From Rugosimonospora acidiphila (GTDB lineage Bacteria; Actinomycetota; Actinomycetes; Mycobacteriales; Micromonosporaceae): DNA of 64,000 nt. The notes beneath the pieces are model-generated. The model made no database searches. It had not been told where the DNA came from and saw nothing but the letters and a program-made list of their open reading frames with translations. Shown here piece by piece: positions 1 through 8,321 of this stretch; the stretch's first letter is position 1, and each line of letters begins with the position of its first letter. The stretch lies in the NCBI RefSeq assembly GCF_039543385.1, contig NZ_BAABJQ010000015.1:1-64000 (forward strand), given 5' to 3'. The position numbers were made by a program, and so were the translations under genes.

Positions 1-1285
1 GAAGCGCCGGCCGCGCGGCGGCGGGCAGCCGCACCCGTTCCGCGGCGCCCGGCGCGGTGGCCGGCAACCTTGCCGCGACCCGGAAGCCGGCCGGGGTGGG
101 GCCGGCCTCGGCCCACCCGCCGCACTCCTCGGCGCGCCACCGGATCCCGTCCAGCCCGTGCCCACCGGCACCCGGCCCACCAGCACCGGGCCCGCCAGCA
201 CCGGGCCCGCCAGCACCGGGCCCGGCCGTTCCCGGGCCGTCGTCGCCCGCACCCGGCCCGTCGTCGGTCACCGTGATGTCGAGGTGCTCCCCCCAGCCGA
301 GGCGCACCTCGACCGAGCCGGCCCGGGCGTGGCGCAGCGCGTTGGTCAGCGCCTCCTGCACGATGCGGTACGCGGCCACCTCGGCATTCACCGCGAGCGG
401 CCGGGTGCGCCCCTCGACCCGCAGCTCGACGCGCAGGCCGGCGCGGCGGGCCTGGTCGACGAGCGACGGGATCGCCGCCACGGTCGGCGACGGGACCCGG
501 GGCGGGCGTTCCCGTGGCCCCCGTTCGACCTTCAGCACTCCGAGCGTGTCCGACAGCTGGGCCATCGCCGCCCGCCCGGCCTCGGCGATGATGTCGAACG
601 TGCGCGCGGCCCGCTCCGGGTCTGTGGCGACCACCACCGGCCCGGCCTCGGCCTGCACGACCATCACGCTGACCGCGTGCGCGAGCACGTCGTGCATGTC
701 GCGGGCGATGCGGTTGCGCTCCTCCGCCGCCGCCCGCGCGGCGTCCGCCTCCCGCCCGCGCTCCAGCTCGACGGCCCGGTCCGCGAGCGCCTCCCGCCGG
801 GCCCGCTCGGTGCGGGCGAGGGAACCGAGCAGGTAGCCGGTCAGCGGCAGCAGCAGGGTGAACATGAACTCCGGCGCCGAGTTGTGCTTGACCAGCAGCA
901 TGGCCGGCGGGAAAGTGACCAGGATCGTCCCCAGGATGAACCGTCGCCGCCACGGCCGGCCCAGGTCGGCGACGGTGTAGACGGCGACCAGCCCGCCATA
1001 CTGGAGCATCTGGCCCGGTCGGCCGTAGAGCGAGACCAGCGAGGCGAAGACGAACACGACAACGGCGACGCCGAACGGCCACCGCCGCCGCCAGACCAGC
1101 GGCACCACCGTGCCGGCGTTCAGAAAGCCGCCCGCGACGGTCACCAGTGACGGCGGATCGGTCAGGAAGGGTACCGACAGCGGTACGGCGACGGCGACCG
1201 CCAGCGCGGCATCCACCAGGTACGCGTTGGTCGCGCGCAGCCGCACGGAGGCGGCCGTCGCCCAGTGGAGGGACGAAACGGACAT
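1..1285 (-). CDS. NarL-type sensor histidine kinase, 3' end beyond window
   Basis: Membrane sensor kinase that would phosphorylate a LuxR/NarL-type response regulator, presumably encoded beyond the left edge. The ATG at 1285 gives four or five hydrophobic segments in the first ~150 residues, a short coiled linker rich in Arg/Glu, then the dimerisation motif EERNRIARDMHDVLAHAVSV with the phospho-acceptor His. The ATPase domain follows, with the N box (RIVQEALTNALRHA) and a DDGPG G1 box. Between that box and the GLDGIRWR segment lie four copies of a six-residue Gly-Pro-Ala block coded by 15-bp tandem repeats (164-223), an insert in the flexible ATP lid that most relatives lack. No stop is reached by base 1, so about 428 codons are present and the C-terminus is missing. 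Family assignment is firm; the signal sensed is unknown. Confidence 0.9.
   Translation of the reverse strand, partial: MSVSSLHWATAASVRLRATNAYLVDAALAVAVAVPLSVPFLTDPPSLVTVAGGFLNAGTVVPLVWRRRWPFGVAVVVFVFASLVSLYGRPGQMLQYGGLVAVYTVADLGRPWRRRFILGTILVTFPPAMLLVKHNSAPEFMFTLLLPLTGYLLGSLARTERARREALADRAVELERGREADAARAAAEERNRIARDMHDVLAHAVSVMVVQAEAGPVVVATDPERAARTFDIIAEAGRAAMAQLSDTLGVLKVERGPRERPPRVPSPTVAAIPSLVDQARRAGLRVELRVEGRTRPLAVNAEVAAYRIVQEALTNALRHARAGSVEVRLGWGEHLDITVTDDGPGAGDDGPGTAGPGAGGPGAGGPGAGGPGAGGHGLDGIRWRAEECGGWAEAGPTPAGFRVAARLPATAPGAAERVRLPAAARPAL
164..223. repeat. 15-bp tandem repeat, 4 copies, in kinase gene
   Basis: Unit GCCAGCACCGGGCCC, three near-identical copies (179-223) plus one degenerate copy (164-178). 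It lies in frame inside the kinase ATPase domain and codes for Gly/Pro/Ala blocks on the minus strand. Confidence 0.85.
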
Positions 1286-1561
1286 GACGCCAGTCTAGCC
1301 GGCACCGGGTACCGCGACGGGAACGCGCGGCGATGATCGTCCACAGTAGACAGAAGCCACCGGCGGGCGCGCCGTGAGGTCGGGCTGTCTCCAGCGGGCA
1401 TCCGGAGGCACCTGTCCGGCTGCTCATCCGTAAGACGCCACACCGCGCCTGCGGCTAGATTGGCGACATGGGCCGCCCATCCTGGCCGCGCGGCCGCGCC
1501 GCACGCCGCTGACGGCGTCGGCGTCCCTTGACCAAGCGTGGGCGGATCGGGGGAGCCACAC

Positions 1562-3760
1562 GTGATCGGCGCGGGCCTCCTGGAACGGCTGCGCCGCCGG
1601 GACCCGGGATACCGGATCTCGCTGCGGGCCCTCCGCCTGACCATCACCGCCCTGCCCCCCTATTACATCTGCCTGTACGCCATCCACAACCAGGTGCTCG
1701 CCACCTACGTCATCTTCGGAGTGATCGCCGCCGGCATCTTCATCCAGCTGCCGGGCCCGGCCCCCCAACGGTCGCGGATCCTGCTCGCGGCGACACCCGT
1801 GACCTGCGCCCTCGTCGCCCTGGGAACGCTGCTCAACGTGAACCTCTGGGCCGCGGTGCCCGGCGTGCTCGTCATCGGGTTCGCGGTGGCCTTCTTCAGC
1901 GCCACCGGACCACGCCTGCTGGGACTCGCGAACGGCCTGCAACTGTTCTTCATCGTCGCCAACTTTCCCCCGCACCACCTCACCGGGCTGCCGTCCCGGC
2001 TGATCGGGGCGGCCATCGGGATGGCGCTCACCGCCGCCGCGGAGGTGCTGCTGTGGCCGGATCCGGCACCCGTGTCGTACGGGCAACGCGTCGCGGCGGC
2101 CGCGGAGGCCCTCGCCGACCTGGTCGAGCGGTCCTCGGCGGTGGTGGCCGGCGGCCGGACCGGAGACGGAGACGGCGACGGGGTCGCCGAGTCGCAGCGC
2201 CGGGCCACCGAGGCCATCCGGGCCACCCGGGTGCCCGGAACGCCGTGGAGCGAACGACCCCTCTCCGCCGGCCGGCGGGACCGCGCGCTGCGCGACTGCG
2301 CGTGGACCATCTGGGAGGTCGCCGGGCTGCTGCGCCGGTTCCTGGCCCGGCCCGCGGTCCAGTCGCGCCACGACGCCGAGGCGGCCGGGCTGCTGCGCCG
2401 ATCCGCAACGGCGCTGCGCGCGGCCGGCAACGCCCTGCGATCCGGCGAATTGAACGTCGGTAACCCGCCCAACGAGGCGGATCCGGCGTTCGATCCGCCA
2501 GCCGCGGACAGAGCGCGGCCGGACGAGGTCGACCGGCTCCGGCTGCTGCTGGGCCTGCAGGCCATCGTCCAGCACGTCGACTTCCTGACCGTCGCCGCGC
2601 GCGTCGCGCTGCGGGGCCCGACCCTGCGGGCGGACAAGGGGGCGCCGGCCGAGTCGGGATCGCTCTGGTACGCGGAGTGCGGCGACTTCTACCTGTTCCT
2701 CCGGCAGTTGCGGGAAAACCTGAACCCACGGTCCGCCTACTTCCAGAGCGCCCTGCGGCTGGCCGTGGCTCTGGCCGCGGCGAGGGCCCTCACCGGGGTG
2801 CTGGACCTGTCGCACGGGTTCTGGGTGCTGCTGGCCACCCTCACGGTGATGCGGACCTCCGCCCTCAACACCCGGACCACCCTGTTCCACTCCGTCGCCG
2901 GCGCGGTGATCGGTGCGGTCGCGACCGGCCTGTTGCTCCAGTTCGCTCCCGGCCCGGTGCCATACGCCCTGTTCCTGCTGGTCACCTCGCTGCTGGCGTT
3001 CGGGGTCGCGTCGCTGCCGGGCAGGATCGGGCCCCAGGCCGCCCTGACGGCCATGGTGACGGTGGTCTTCGCCCAACTCGCGCCGGCCGACTGGCACCTG
3101 GCCGGTGCCCGGATCCTGGACGTCGTGGCCGGCGGGGCCGTCGGTATCGCCGCCGGCCTGCTGATGTGGCCCAAGGGCGCCGGTGGTGAGCTGCGCCAGC
3201 GGACCTCGGCGTACCTGAGGGCCAATGCCGATCTGATCGAGAAAACCGTCGCGGTGCTGACCGGTCGGGGATCGTCTCGGGACCGGCCGGACGCGATACT
3301 CGCGCCGCCACATCGCGAGTTCATCCTCTGCGAGGCGTCGACCTGCCAGTACTACGGGGAGCGGCCGGACCCACGGTTCGAGATGGTGTACTGGGAGGCG
3401 TACCTCGTGGTGGGCAACCATGTCCTGCACGGGTCCGAATTCCTGCTGCGTCGCAACTCCGTGGCGGCGCTGTCCGAGTGGCCGGAGGCCACGGACGCGC
3501 TGAACGATGTCGCGCGGCACCTGCGGCGCGCATACCTCGACCTCGCGCGGAGGCTGCCGGCGGGCCGGGTCGACCAGAGCGAGGTCATACCTATGGACGG
3601 CGCGGGGATCGGTGACCGGTTGGCGGCCATCGCCACGGCGAGCAACGGCGCGGACGGCGAGCGCCTCATGGAGGTGGCCAACTGGCTCGCCAGCGTCAGC
3701 GAGAACCTCGATTGGCTGCAGACGCCGTCGAGCCGGCCGGAGCAGCCGTTGCGGGCCTGA
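1562..3760 (+). CDS. FUSC family membrane protein (aromatic acid exporter-like)
   Basis: Large inner-membrane protein of 732 residues with the layout of FUSC/YccS-AaeB proteins: an N-terminal block of about six membrane helices (residues ~20-170), a cytoplasmic region rich in Arg/Ala (~180-390), a second block of about six helices (~400-560, starting near LRLAVALAAARALTGVLDLS and ending in LLMWP) and a C-terminal soluble tail. Related proteins export aromatic carboxylic acids or are fused to transport regulators; the substrate here is unknown. I prefer the GTG at 1562, which has GGGGGA about 8 bases upstream; an in-frame GTG at 1538 lacks a good ribosome site. It stands alone, divergent from the kinase, and ends before a tandem-repeat spacer. 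Confidence 0.85.
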   Translation: MIGAGLLERLRRRDPGYRISLRALRLTITALPPYYICLYAIHNQVLATYVIFGVIAAGIFIQLPGPAPQRSRILLAATPVTCALVALGTLLNVNLWAAVPGVLVIGFAVAFFSATGPRLLGLANGLQLFFIVANFPPHHLTGLPSRLIGAAIGMALTAAAEVLLWPDPAPVSYGQRVAAAAEALADLVERSSAVVAGGRTGDGDGDGVAESQRRATEAIRATRVPGTPWSERPLSAGRRDRALRDCAWTIWEVAGLLRRFLARPAVQSRHDAEAAGLLRRSATALRAAGNALRSGELNVGNPPNEADPAFDPPAADRARPDEVDRLRLLLGLQAIVQHVDFLTVAARVALRGPTLRADKGAPAESGSLWYAECGDFYLFLRQLRENLNPRSAYFQSALRLAVALAAARALTGVLDLSHGFWVLLATLTVMRTSALNTRTTLFHSVAGAVIGAVATGLLLQFAPGPVPYALFLLVTSLLAFGVASLPGRIGPQAALTAMVTVVFAQLAPADWHLAGARILDVVAGGAVGIAAGLLMWPKGAGGELRQRTSAYLRANADLIEKTVAVLTGRGSSRDRPDAILAPPHREFILCEASTCQYYGERPDPRFEMVYWEAYLVVGNHVLHGSEFLLRRNSVAALSEWPEATDALNDVARHLRRAYLDLARRLPAGRVDQSEVIPMDGAGIGDRLAAIATASNGADGERLMEVANWLASVSENLDWLQTPSSRPEQPLRA

Positions 3761-3793
3761 TGACGGCCGCCCCGCCCCCGCCCGCCGCGAGGC

Positions 3794-3868
3794 GGACCGG
3801 GGCAGGGCGGACCGGGGCAGGGCGGACCGGGGCAGGGCGGACCGGGGCAGGGCGGACCGGGGCAGGGC
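3794..3868. repeat. 15-bp tandem repeat, 5 perfect copies, intergenic
   Basis: Unit GGACCGGGGCAGGGC repeated five times without a mismatch, then a degenerate copy. It lies between the convergent ends of the FUSC gene and the ABC permease gene; no terminator hairpin is obvious in this spacer. Confidence 0.95.
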
Positions 3869-3955
3869 GGGCCGGGGAGCGAGACGGGCCGAGAAGCGAG
3901 ACGGGCAGGGGCCAGGCGGGGTCGAGGGGTCGGGCGGGTCGGGCGGGCCGTCGGA

Positions 3956-5320
3956 TCAGGCGTCCACGGCGACCGCGTCCAGCGCCGGCCTCTCGATCGC
4001 CCGACCGCCGGCGCCGAGGGTGGCGACAAAGGTCAGCACCACCGCGGTGGCCGCGACGGCAAGGTACGTGGCCCACCCGGCATCGGGAACGACCCGGTGC
4101 GCCAGGGCGATGCTGTACGGAACCACCCCCGCCAGCGCCGCCACGGTGCCGAAGACCAGGCCGGTGACCACCGTGACCACGGTCTCCAGGCTCAGCATGC
4201 GCAGCACCTGCCCGGGCGTGGACCCGATCAGCCGCTGCTGGCCGAACTCCCGGCGGCGATGGACGGTGGTCGCGATGGCGAGGTTGATCAGGACCACCGC
4301 GGCGAACACCGCGATCATGCCGACGATGATGAGGTTGAGAGTCTCCACGGCCTTCTCGTCGGCGGACTGCGCGGCGTGGCCGGCGGCGAGCGCGCGGTTC
4401 TGGACCCGCTGCAGGTACAGCGACCCGGCGGCCAGCCCGATGAACAGGATGACCGGCATCAGCACGCCGGCCGCCTGGCTGGTCCGCTGCCGCACGTTGA
4501 GGTCGGCGAGGTGGCCGCTCACGCCGCCGAACGCCCGGACAACCGGCCCGATCACCGCGGTCACCAGGCGCAGCAGCACGGGAGAGAACAGCGCGAGCGC
4601 GATGGCGCTGTGAATGCACGCTTCGCCGGCCACCGCCTCGGTGACGAAGCCCTGGTCGTGCAGGACCGTGGCGGTCAGCACCGCGCAGTCCACGCCGGCG
4701 AACGCGAAGATGGCGCCGGCGATGGCTCGCTTCCTGCCCAGTCCGCGCCGCTCGACCGTGGCCGACGTGACGGCCTGCCTGGTGCGCAGCGCGGCGGCGC
4801 GGCGGGCCGTGACGAACGCGGCGATGCCCGCGGCGGCGAACGTGTCGCCCAGCCCCAGGCCCAGCGCCAGGACGCCGAAGTGGTACCCGGTGGCGTGGCC
4901 GATCTGGTGGCTGGACACCAGCGCGGCCACCAGGGCCCGCCCGGCGAAGAAGGCGACCGGGATGGCGATGACGGCGGCGACCACCGAGACGACGGCCGCC
5001 TCCCCCACGATCATCCGGCCGATCTGGGCGGGCGTGGCACCGGCCGACTTCAGCAGGCCGATCTCGGTGCCGCGCTGGCGTACCGAGAGGTTCAGGGTGG
5101 CGGCCACGCCGAAGGCGACGATGAGCGCACCCCATCCGCCGATGACGTACCCCATCGTGGTCAGCGTTTCGTGGTCGGCGGCCGGCACTCCGGCTTCGCC
5201 CGCAGTGTCGAACAGCGAGGCGAACGCCATCAGGACGACGGCGCCGAGGAACACGTTGATGAAGCTGGCCGCGAATCCGCCGACGCGGTACCGCAGCGAA
5301 CGCAGCGCGAGGGAGAACAT
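3956..5320 (-). CDS. FtsX-like ABC transporter permease
   Basis: Membrane subunit of a MacB/LolC/FtsX-type ABC exporter, 454 residues. An N-terminal helix (SFINVFLGAVVLMAFASLF) is followed by two FtsX-type blocks of three helices each, around residues 55-180 and 330-445, with conserved stretches such as RQRGTEIGLLKSAGATPAQIGRMIVGEA and RRREFGQQRLIGSTPGQVLRML. The start ATG lies 3 bases after the stop of the ATPase gene, so the two are one transcription unit. Such exporters usually expel peptides, antibiotics or lipids and are controlled by a neighbouring kinase/regulator pair, as seen here at 6295-8165. Substrate not predictable. Confidence 0.92.
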   Translation of the reverse strand: MFSLALRSLRYRVGGFAASFINVFLGAVVLMAFASLFDTAGEAGVPAADHETLTTMGYVIGGWGALIVAFGVAATLNLSVRQRGTEIGLLKSAGATPAQIGRMIVGEAAVVSVVAAVIAIPVAFFAGRALVAALVSSHQIGHATGYHFGVLALGLGLGDTFAAAGIAAFVTARRAAALRTRQAVTSATVERRGLGRKRAIAGAIFAFAGVDCAVLTATVLHDQGFVTEAVAGEACIHSAIALALFSPVLLRLVTAVIGPVVRAFGGVSGHLADLNVRQRTSQAAGVLMPVILFIGLAAGSLYLQRVQNRALAAGHAAQSADEKAVETLNLIIVGMIAVFAAVVLINLAIATTVHRRREFGQQRLIGSTPGQVLRMLSLETVVTVVTGLVFGTVAALAGVVPYSIALAHRVVPDAGWATYLAVAATAVVLTFVATLGAGGRAIERPALDAVAVDA

Positions 5321-5323
5321 GGC

Positions 5324-6112
5324 TCAGGAGTCCCTTCCCGCGCGCCGACCGGCGACCTCGTCCCCGAGCTGGGTCATCCGCTCGGCGACCACGGCCGCGG
5401 TCGGGTCGGCCAACCGCCCGACGATGCGCCCGTCGGCGAGGAACAGCACCGAGTCGGCGTACGAGGCGGCCACCGGATCGTGGGTCACCATCACCACCGT
5501 CTGGCCGAACACCCGTACCGACTCCTCCAGCAGCGCGAGGATGTCGCGGGCGGCCCGTGTGTCCAGCGCACCGGTCGGCTCATCCGCGAAGATCAGGGTC
5601 GGATTCGACACGAGTGCCCGCGCCACGGCCACCCGCTGCTGCTCGCCGCCGGACAGCTCACCGGGCCGGTGGTCGCGGCGGTGGTCGAGCCCCACCCGGG
5701 TCAGCACGTCCGCGCAGCGCCGCTTGTCCACCCGCACCCCGGCCAGCCGCGAGGGTAGCGCGACGTTCTGCCGTACGGTCAGCGCGGGCATCAGGTTGAA
5801 CTGCTGGAAGATGAACCCGATCCGCCCGCGGCGGAACCTCGTCACCTCGGTCTCGCTGCCGTAGCGCAGCGGGACACCGCCGATGAAGACCTGCCCCTCC
5901 CCCGGCTGGTCGAGCCCGGACGCGCAGTGCAGCAGCGTGCTCTTACCGGACCCGGACGGCCCCATGATCGCGGTGAAGGTCGCCGGGGCCAGCGTCAGGC
6001 TCACGCCGTTCAGCGCGGCGACCGCCGAGCCGCCGGTACCGTACCTCTTGGTGACCGAGACCAGTCTCAGTGCCTCGGCCCCGGGCTCGTGGATGGTGTC
6101 AGCTCGGCTCAT
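5324..6112 (-). CDS. ABC transporter ATP-binding protein, MacB/LolD type
   Basis: Cytoplasmic ATPase, 262 residues from the ATG at 6112, which has a strong AGGAGAGG site just upstream; an earlier in-frame start at 6154 has no such site. Walker A is GPSGSGKST (residues 51-59), the signature is LSGGEQQRVAVARAL, Walker B with catalytic Glu is LIFADEPTGALD, and the switch His is in MVTHDP. The GALD motif after Walker B is typical of the MacB/LolD subfamily that pairs with FtsX permeases. It powers the permease encoded directly downstream. Divergent from the two-component system, with about 180 bases of shared control region. Confidence 0.95.
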   Translation of the reverse strand: MSRADTIHEPGAEALRLVSVTKRYGTGGSAVAALNGVSLTLAPATFTAIMGPSGSGKSTLLHCASGLDQPGEGQVFIGGVPLRYGSETEVTRFRRGRIGFIFQQFNLMPALTVRQNVALPSRLAGVRVDKRRCADVLTRVGLDHRRDHRPGELSGGEQQRVAVARALVSNPTLIFADEPTGALDTRAARDILALLEESVRVFGQTVVMVTHDPVAASYADSVLFLADGRIVGRLADPTAAVVAERMTQLGDEVAGRRAGRDS

Positions 6113-6294
6113 CTCGCCTCTCCTCGCAAGTCGGTCGGGATCGACTGCGAGCATGCGCGCCGGCTGGGTGCGGACACACGGGTAGAAATACCCGAGGCGA
6201 TGGTGGTCATAGCACCACTGGCTCGACGGCCAGGATCGACCAGAATGGAGTGACTGACGGACACCGACGGCGTGTGGGCCACGGGGAGGCTTCG

Positions 6295-7569
6295 ATGGAC
6301 AGGGGCATCCGGGAGCGGCTGCGCGTCATCGCGCGAAGCTGCCTGCGCGGGCTGGCCATCGCGGTGGCGGCGCACGTGGCGCTCGCGCTGGTCATCGTGA
6401 CCTTCCTGTCGATCGTCTTCCTGCCGTTCGGCATCGGGGTCCTGACCCTGCCCGTCGCCGCTGCCGGCCTGCGCCGGGTGACCGGGCTGCAGCGTCGCTG
6501 GGCCCGGGACTGGTCGGGCGTGACGATCCTTAGCCCGTACCGTGAGCCCCCGCCGGAGCGCCCGGAGTTGGCCGGCACGCTCGGTGGCCGGCTGCGCCGG
6601 TGCCGGTGGCTGCTCACGGACCCGGCCACCTGGCGGGACCTGCTGTGGGGGTTCGCCGGCCTGCCCGTCGGCGCCGCCCTCGGTACGCTGCCGGCCAGTC
6701 TGATCCTGCACGGGGTGGGTGGCATCCTGGTCGCGCCGTTCCTCTGGCTGCTGCTGCCGGGCCACTCGATCTTCTGGGCGCTGTCGATACCGGCGGGCGT
6801 GGTGTTCCTGCCGATCGGGCTGATCGCCGGACCGCACCTCCTGCGCGGCCACGCCCTGTTCAGCGCGTCGCTGCTCGGGCCCGGCCGGCGAGCCATGGCG
6901 GTCAGGGTGACCGAGTTGTCCGAGTCCCGCACGCAGGTGGTGGACTCGTCCGCCGCCGAGCTGCGCCGCATCGAGCGGGACCTGCACGACGGGGCGCAGG
7001 CGCGCCTGGTCGCGCTCGGCATGAACATCGGGCTGGCCGAGCAGCTGTTCGCCAGCGACCCGCGGACCGCGCTGACGCTGCTGGCCGAGGCCCGCGAGTC
7101 CAGCGGCCAGGCGCTGTCCGAGCTGCGCGACCTGGTACGCGGCATCCACCCGCCGGTGCTGGCCGAGCGCGGGCTCGACGGCGCGGTACGCGCGCTGGCG
7201 CTGACCCTGTCGCTCCCGGTGGACCTGGACATCCGCCTGCCCGGGCGGGCACCCGCCCCGGTGGAGTCGGCCGCCTACTTCGCGGTGGCCGAGGCGTTGA
7301 CCAACGTGGTCAAGCACAGCCTCGCCACCCAGGCGTGGATGCGGCTGGCCCATGAGCACGGTACGTTGACGGCGATCGTGCGGGACAACGGCGTGGGTGG
7401 TGCCGGCGTGACGGCCGGCGGTGGGCTGGACGGCATCCGGCGGCGCCTGGCGGCGTTCGACGGCACGCTCACCGTGTCCAGTCCGCCCTCCGGGCCGACC
7501 GAGCTGACCATGGAGCTGCCGTGCGCGTTGTCATCGGTGAGGATCTCGCCCTCCTCCGGGACGGACTGA
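6295..7569 (+). CDS. NarL/DesK-type sensor histidine kinase
   Basis: Membrane kinase of 424 residues. The ATG at 6295 follows GGGGAGG at a good distance. The N-terminal half holds about four membrane helices in two pairs (residues ~15-70 and ~120-180), resembling the membrane sensor domain common in actinobacterial kinases. The dimerisation helix contains ERDLHDGAQARLVALGM with phospho-acceptor His231, then GIHPPVLAERGLDGAV, and an HATPase domain with FAVAEALTNVVKHS and DNGVGGAG. The regulator gene begins inside its last 49 bases, so the two are translationally coupled. Probably senses stress at the envelope or an antibiotic and drives the divergent ABC exporter. Confidence 0.93.
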   Translation: MDRGIRERLRVIARSCLRGLAIAVAAHVALALVIVTFLSIVFLPFGIGVLTLPVAAAGLRRVTGLQRRWARDWSGVTILSPYREPPPERPELAGTLGGRLRRCRWLLTDPATWRDLLWGFAGLPVGAALGTLPASLILHGVGGILVAPFLWLLLPGHSIFWALSIPAGVVFLPIGLIAGPHLLRGHALFSASLLGPGRRAMAVRVTELSESRTQVVDSSAAELRRIERDLHDGAQARLVALGMNIGLAEQLFASDPRTALTLLAEARESSGQALSELRDLVRGIHPPVLAERGLDGAVRALALTLSLPVDLDIRLPGRAPAPVESAAYFAVAEALTNVVKHSLATQAWMRLAHEHGTLTAIVRDNGVGGAGVTAGGGLDGIRRRLAAFDGTLTVSSPPSGPTELTMELPCALSSVRISPSSGTD

Positions 7570-8165
7570 TCCGGCTGCTCACCGCGTACGGCATGGAGGT
7601 CGTGGCGGCCGTGGACAACGGCCCGGCGCTGCGCGCCGCGCTGATCGACGAGCACCCCGACGTGGCGGTGGTGGACGTGCGGCTGCCACCGACCTTCACC
7701 GACGAGGGGCTGCGGGCCGCGATCGAGGCCCGCGAACGCATCCCCGGACTGCCGCTGCTCATCCTGTCCCAGCACGTCGAGCAGCTCTACGCCCGCGAGC
7801 TGCTGTCCGGGGGCGGCGGCGGCATCGGCTACCTGCTCAAGGACCGGATATCCGACGTCACCCGGTTCGTCGAGGCGGTGCGGAGCGTCGCGGGTGGCGG
7901 CACCGCGATGGACCCGGAGGTGGTGGCCCAGCTGCTGTCGCGCAGGGTGCACAACGAGCCGCTGGGGCGGCTGACCCAGCGGGAGCGGGAGGTACTGGGG
8001 CTGATGGCCGAGGGGCGCACGAACGCCGGCATCGCCAGCCGGCTCGTGGTCACCGAGAAGGCGGTCGCCAAGCACATCAACAACATCTTCGCGAAGCTGG
8101 ACCTGCAGCCCGATGAGGACGACAACCGCCGCGTGCTGGCGGTGCTGACCTACCTGGACGCGTGA
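7521..8165 (+). CDS. LuxR/NarL-family response regulator
   Basis: Cytoplasmic transcription factor of 214 residues, partner of the kinase at 6295. The receiver domain has acidic residues GEDLALL near the start, the phosphorylated Asp52 in VAVVDVRLPP, and the conserved Lys in YLLKDRISD. The C-terminal LuxR domain (about 145-210) reads LTQREREVLGLMAEGRTNAG and continues with a typical recognition helix ending in KHINNIFAKL. It starts with GTG at 7521, overlapping the kinase frame by 49 bases. Likely target: the ABC exporter promoter across 6113-6294. Confidence 0.93.
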   Translation: MRVVIGEDLALLRDGLIRLLTAYGMEVVAAVDNGPALRAALIDEHPDVAVVDVRLPPTFTDEGLRAAIEARERIPGLPLLILSQHVEQLYARELLSGGGGGIGYLLKDRISDVTRFVEAVRSVAGGGTAMDPEVVAQLLSRRVHNEPLGRLTQREREVLGLMAEGRTNAGIASRLVVTEKAVAKHINNIFAKLDLQPDEDDNRRVLAVLTYLDA

Positions 8166-8168
8166 CGC

Positions 8169-8216
8169 GGGCGGCGAGCGGGAAGGGCGGCGAGCGGGAA
8201 GGGCGGCGAGCGGGAA
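8169..8216. repeat. 16-bp tandem repeat, 3 copies, intergenic
   Basis: Unit GGGCGGCGAGCGGGAA three times, immediately after the response-regulator stop codon and before the terminator hairpin. Confidence 0.9.
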
Positions 8217-8219
8217 GGG

Positions 8220-8255
8220 CGGGCGCCCGCCCGGTTGGTCCGGTGCGGGCGCCCG
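8220..8255 (+). terminator. hairpin terminator after two-component system
   Basis: Perfect 11-bp stem, CGGGCGCCCGC pairing with GCGGGCGCCCG, around a 14-base loop. There is no T-run, as is usual in GC-rich actinobacteria. Confidence 0.6.
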
Positions 8256-8279
8256 TCGCCGTTGCTTCGCTCCCGTTCG

Positions 8280-8321
8280 GCTCGAGGTGATCAGCTCGAG
8301 GTGATCAGCTCGAGGTGATCG
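8280..8321. repeat. 14-bp direct repeat, 3 copies, at GH12 gene end
   Basis: Unit GCTCGAGGTGATCA in three copies. Each window GATCAGCTCGAGGTGATC is also a near-perfect palindrome. The last copy contains the stop codon of the GH12 gene. Confidence 0.85.

Noticed and set aside
1424..3520. 698-codon minus-strand frame opposite the FUSC gene
   Set aside because: Low-complexity Gly/Arg/Gln/Pro with no hydrophobic or domain pattern; the plus frame has regular membrane helices.
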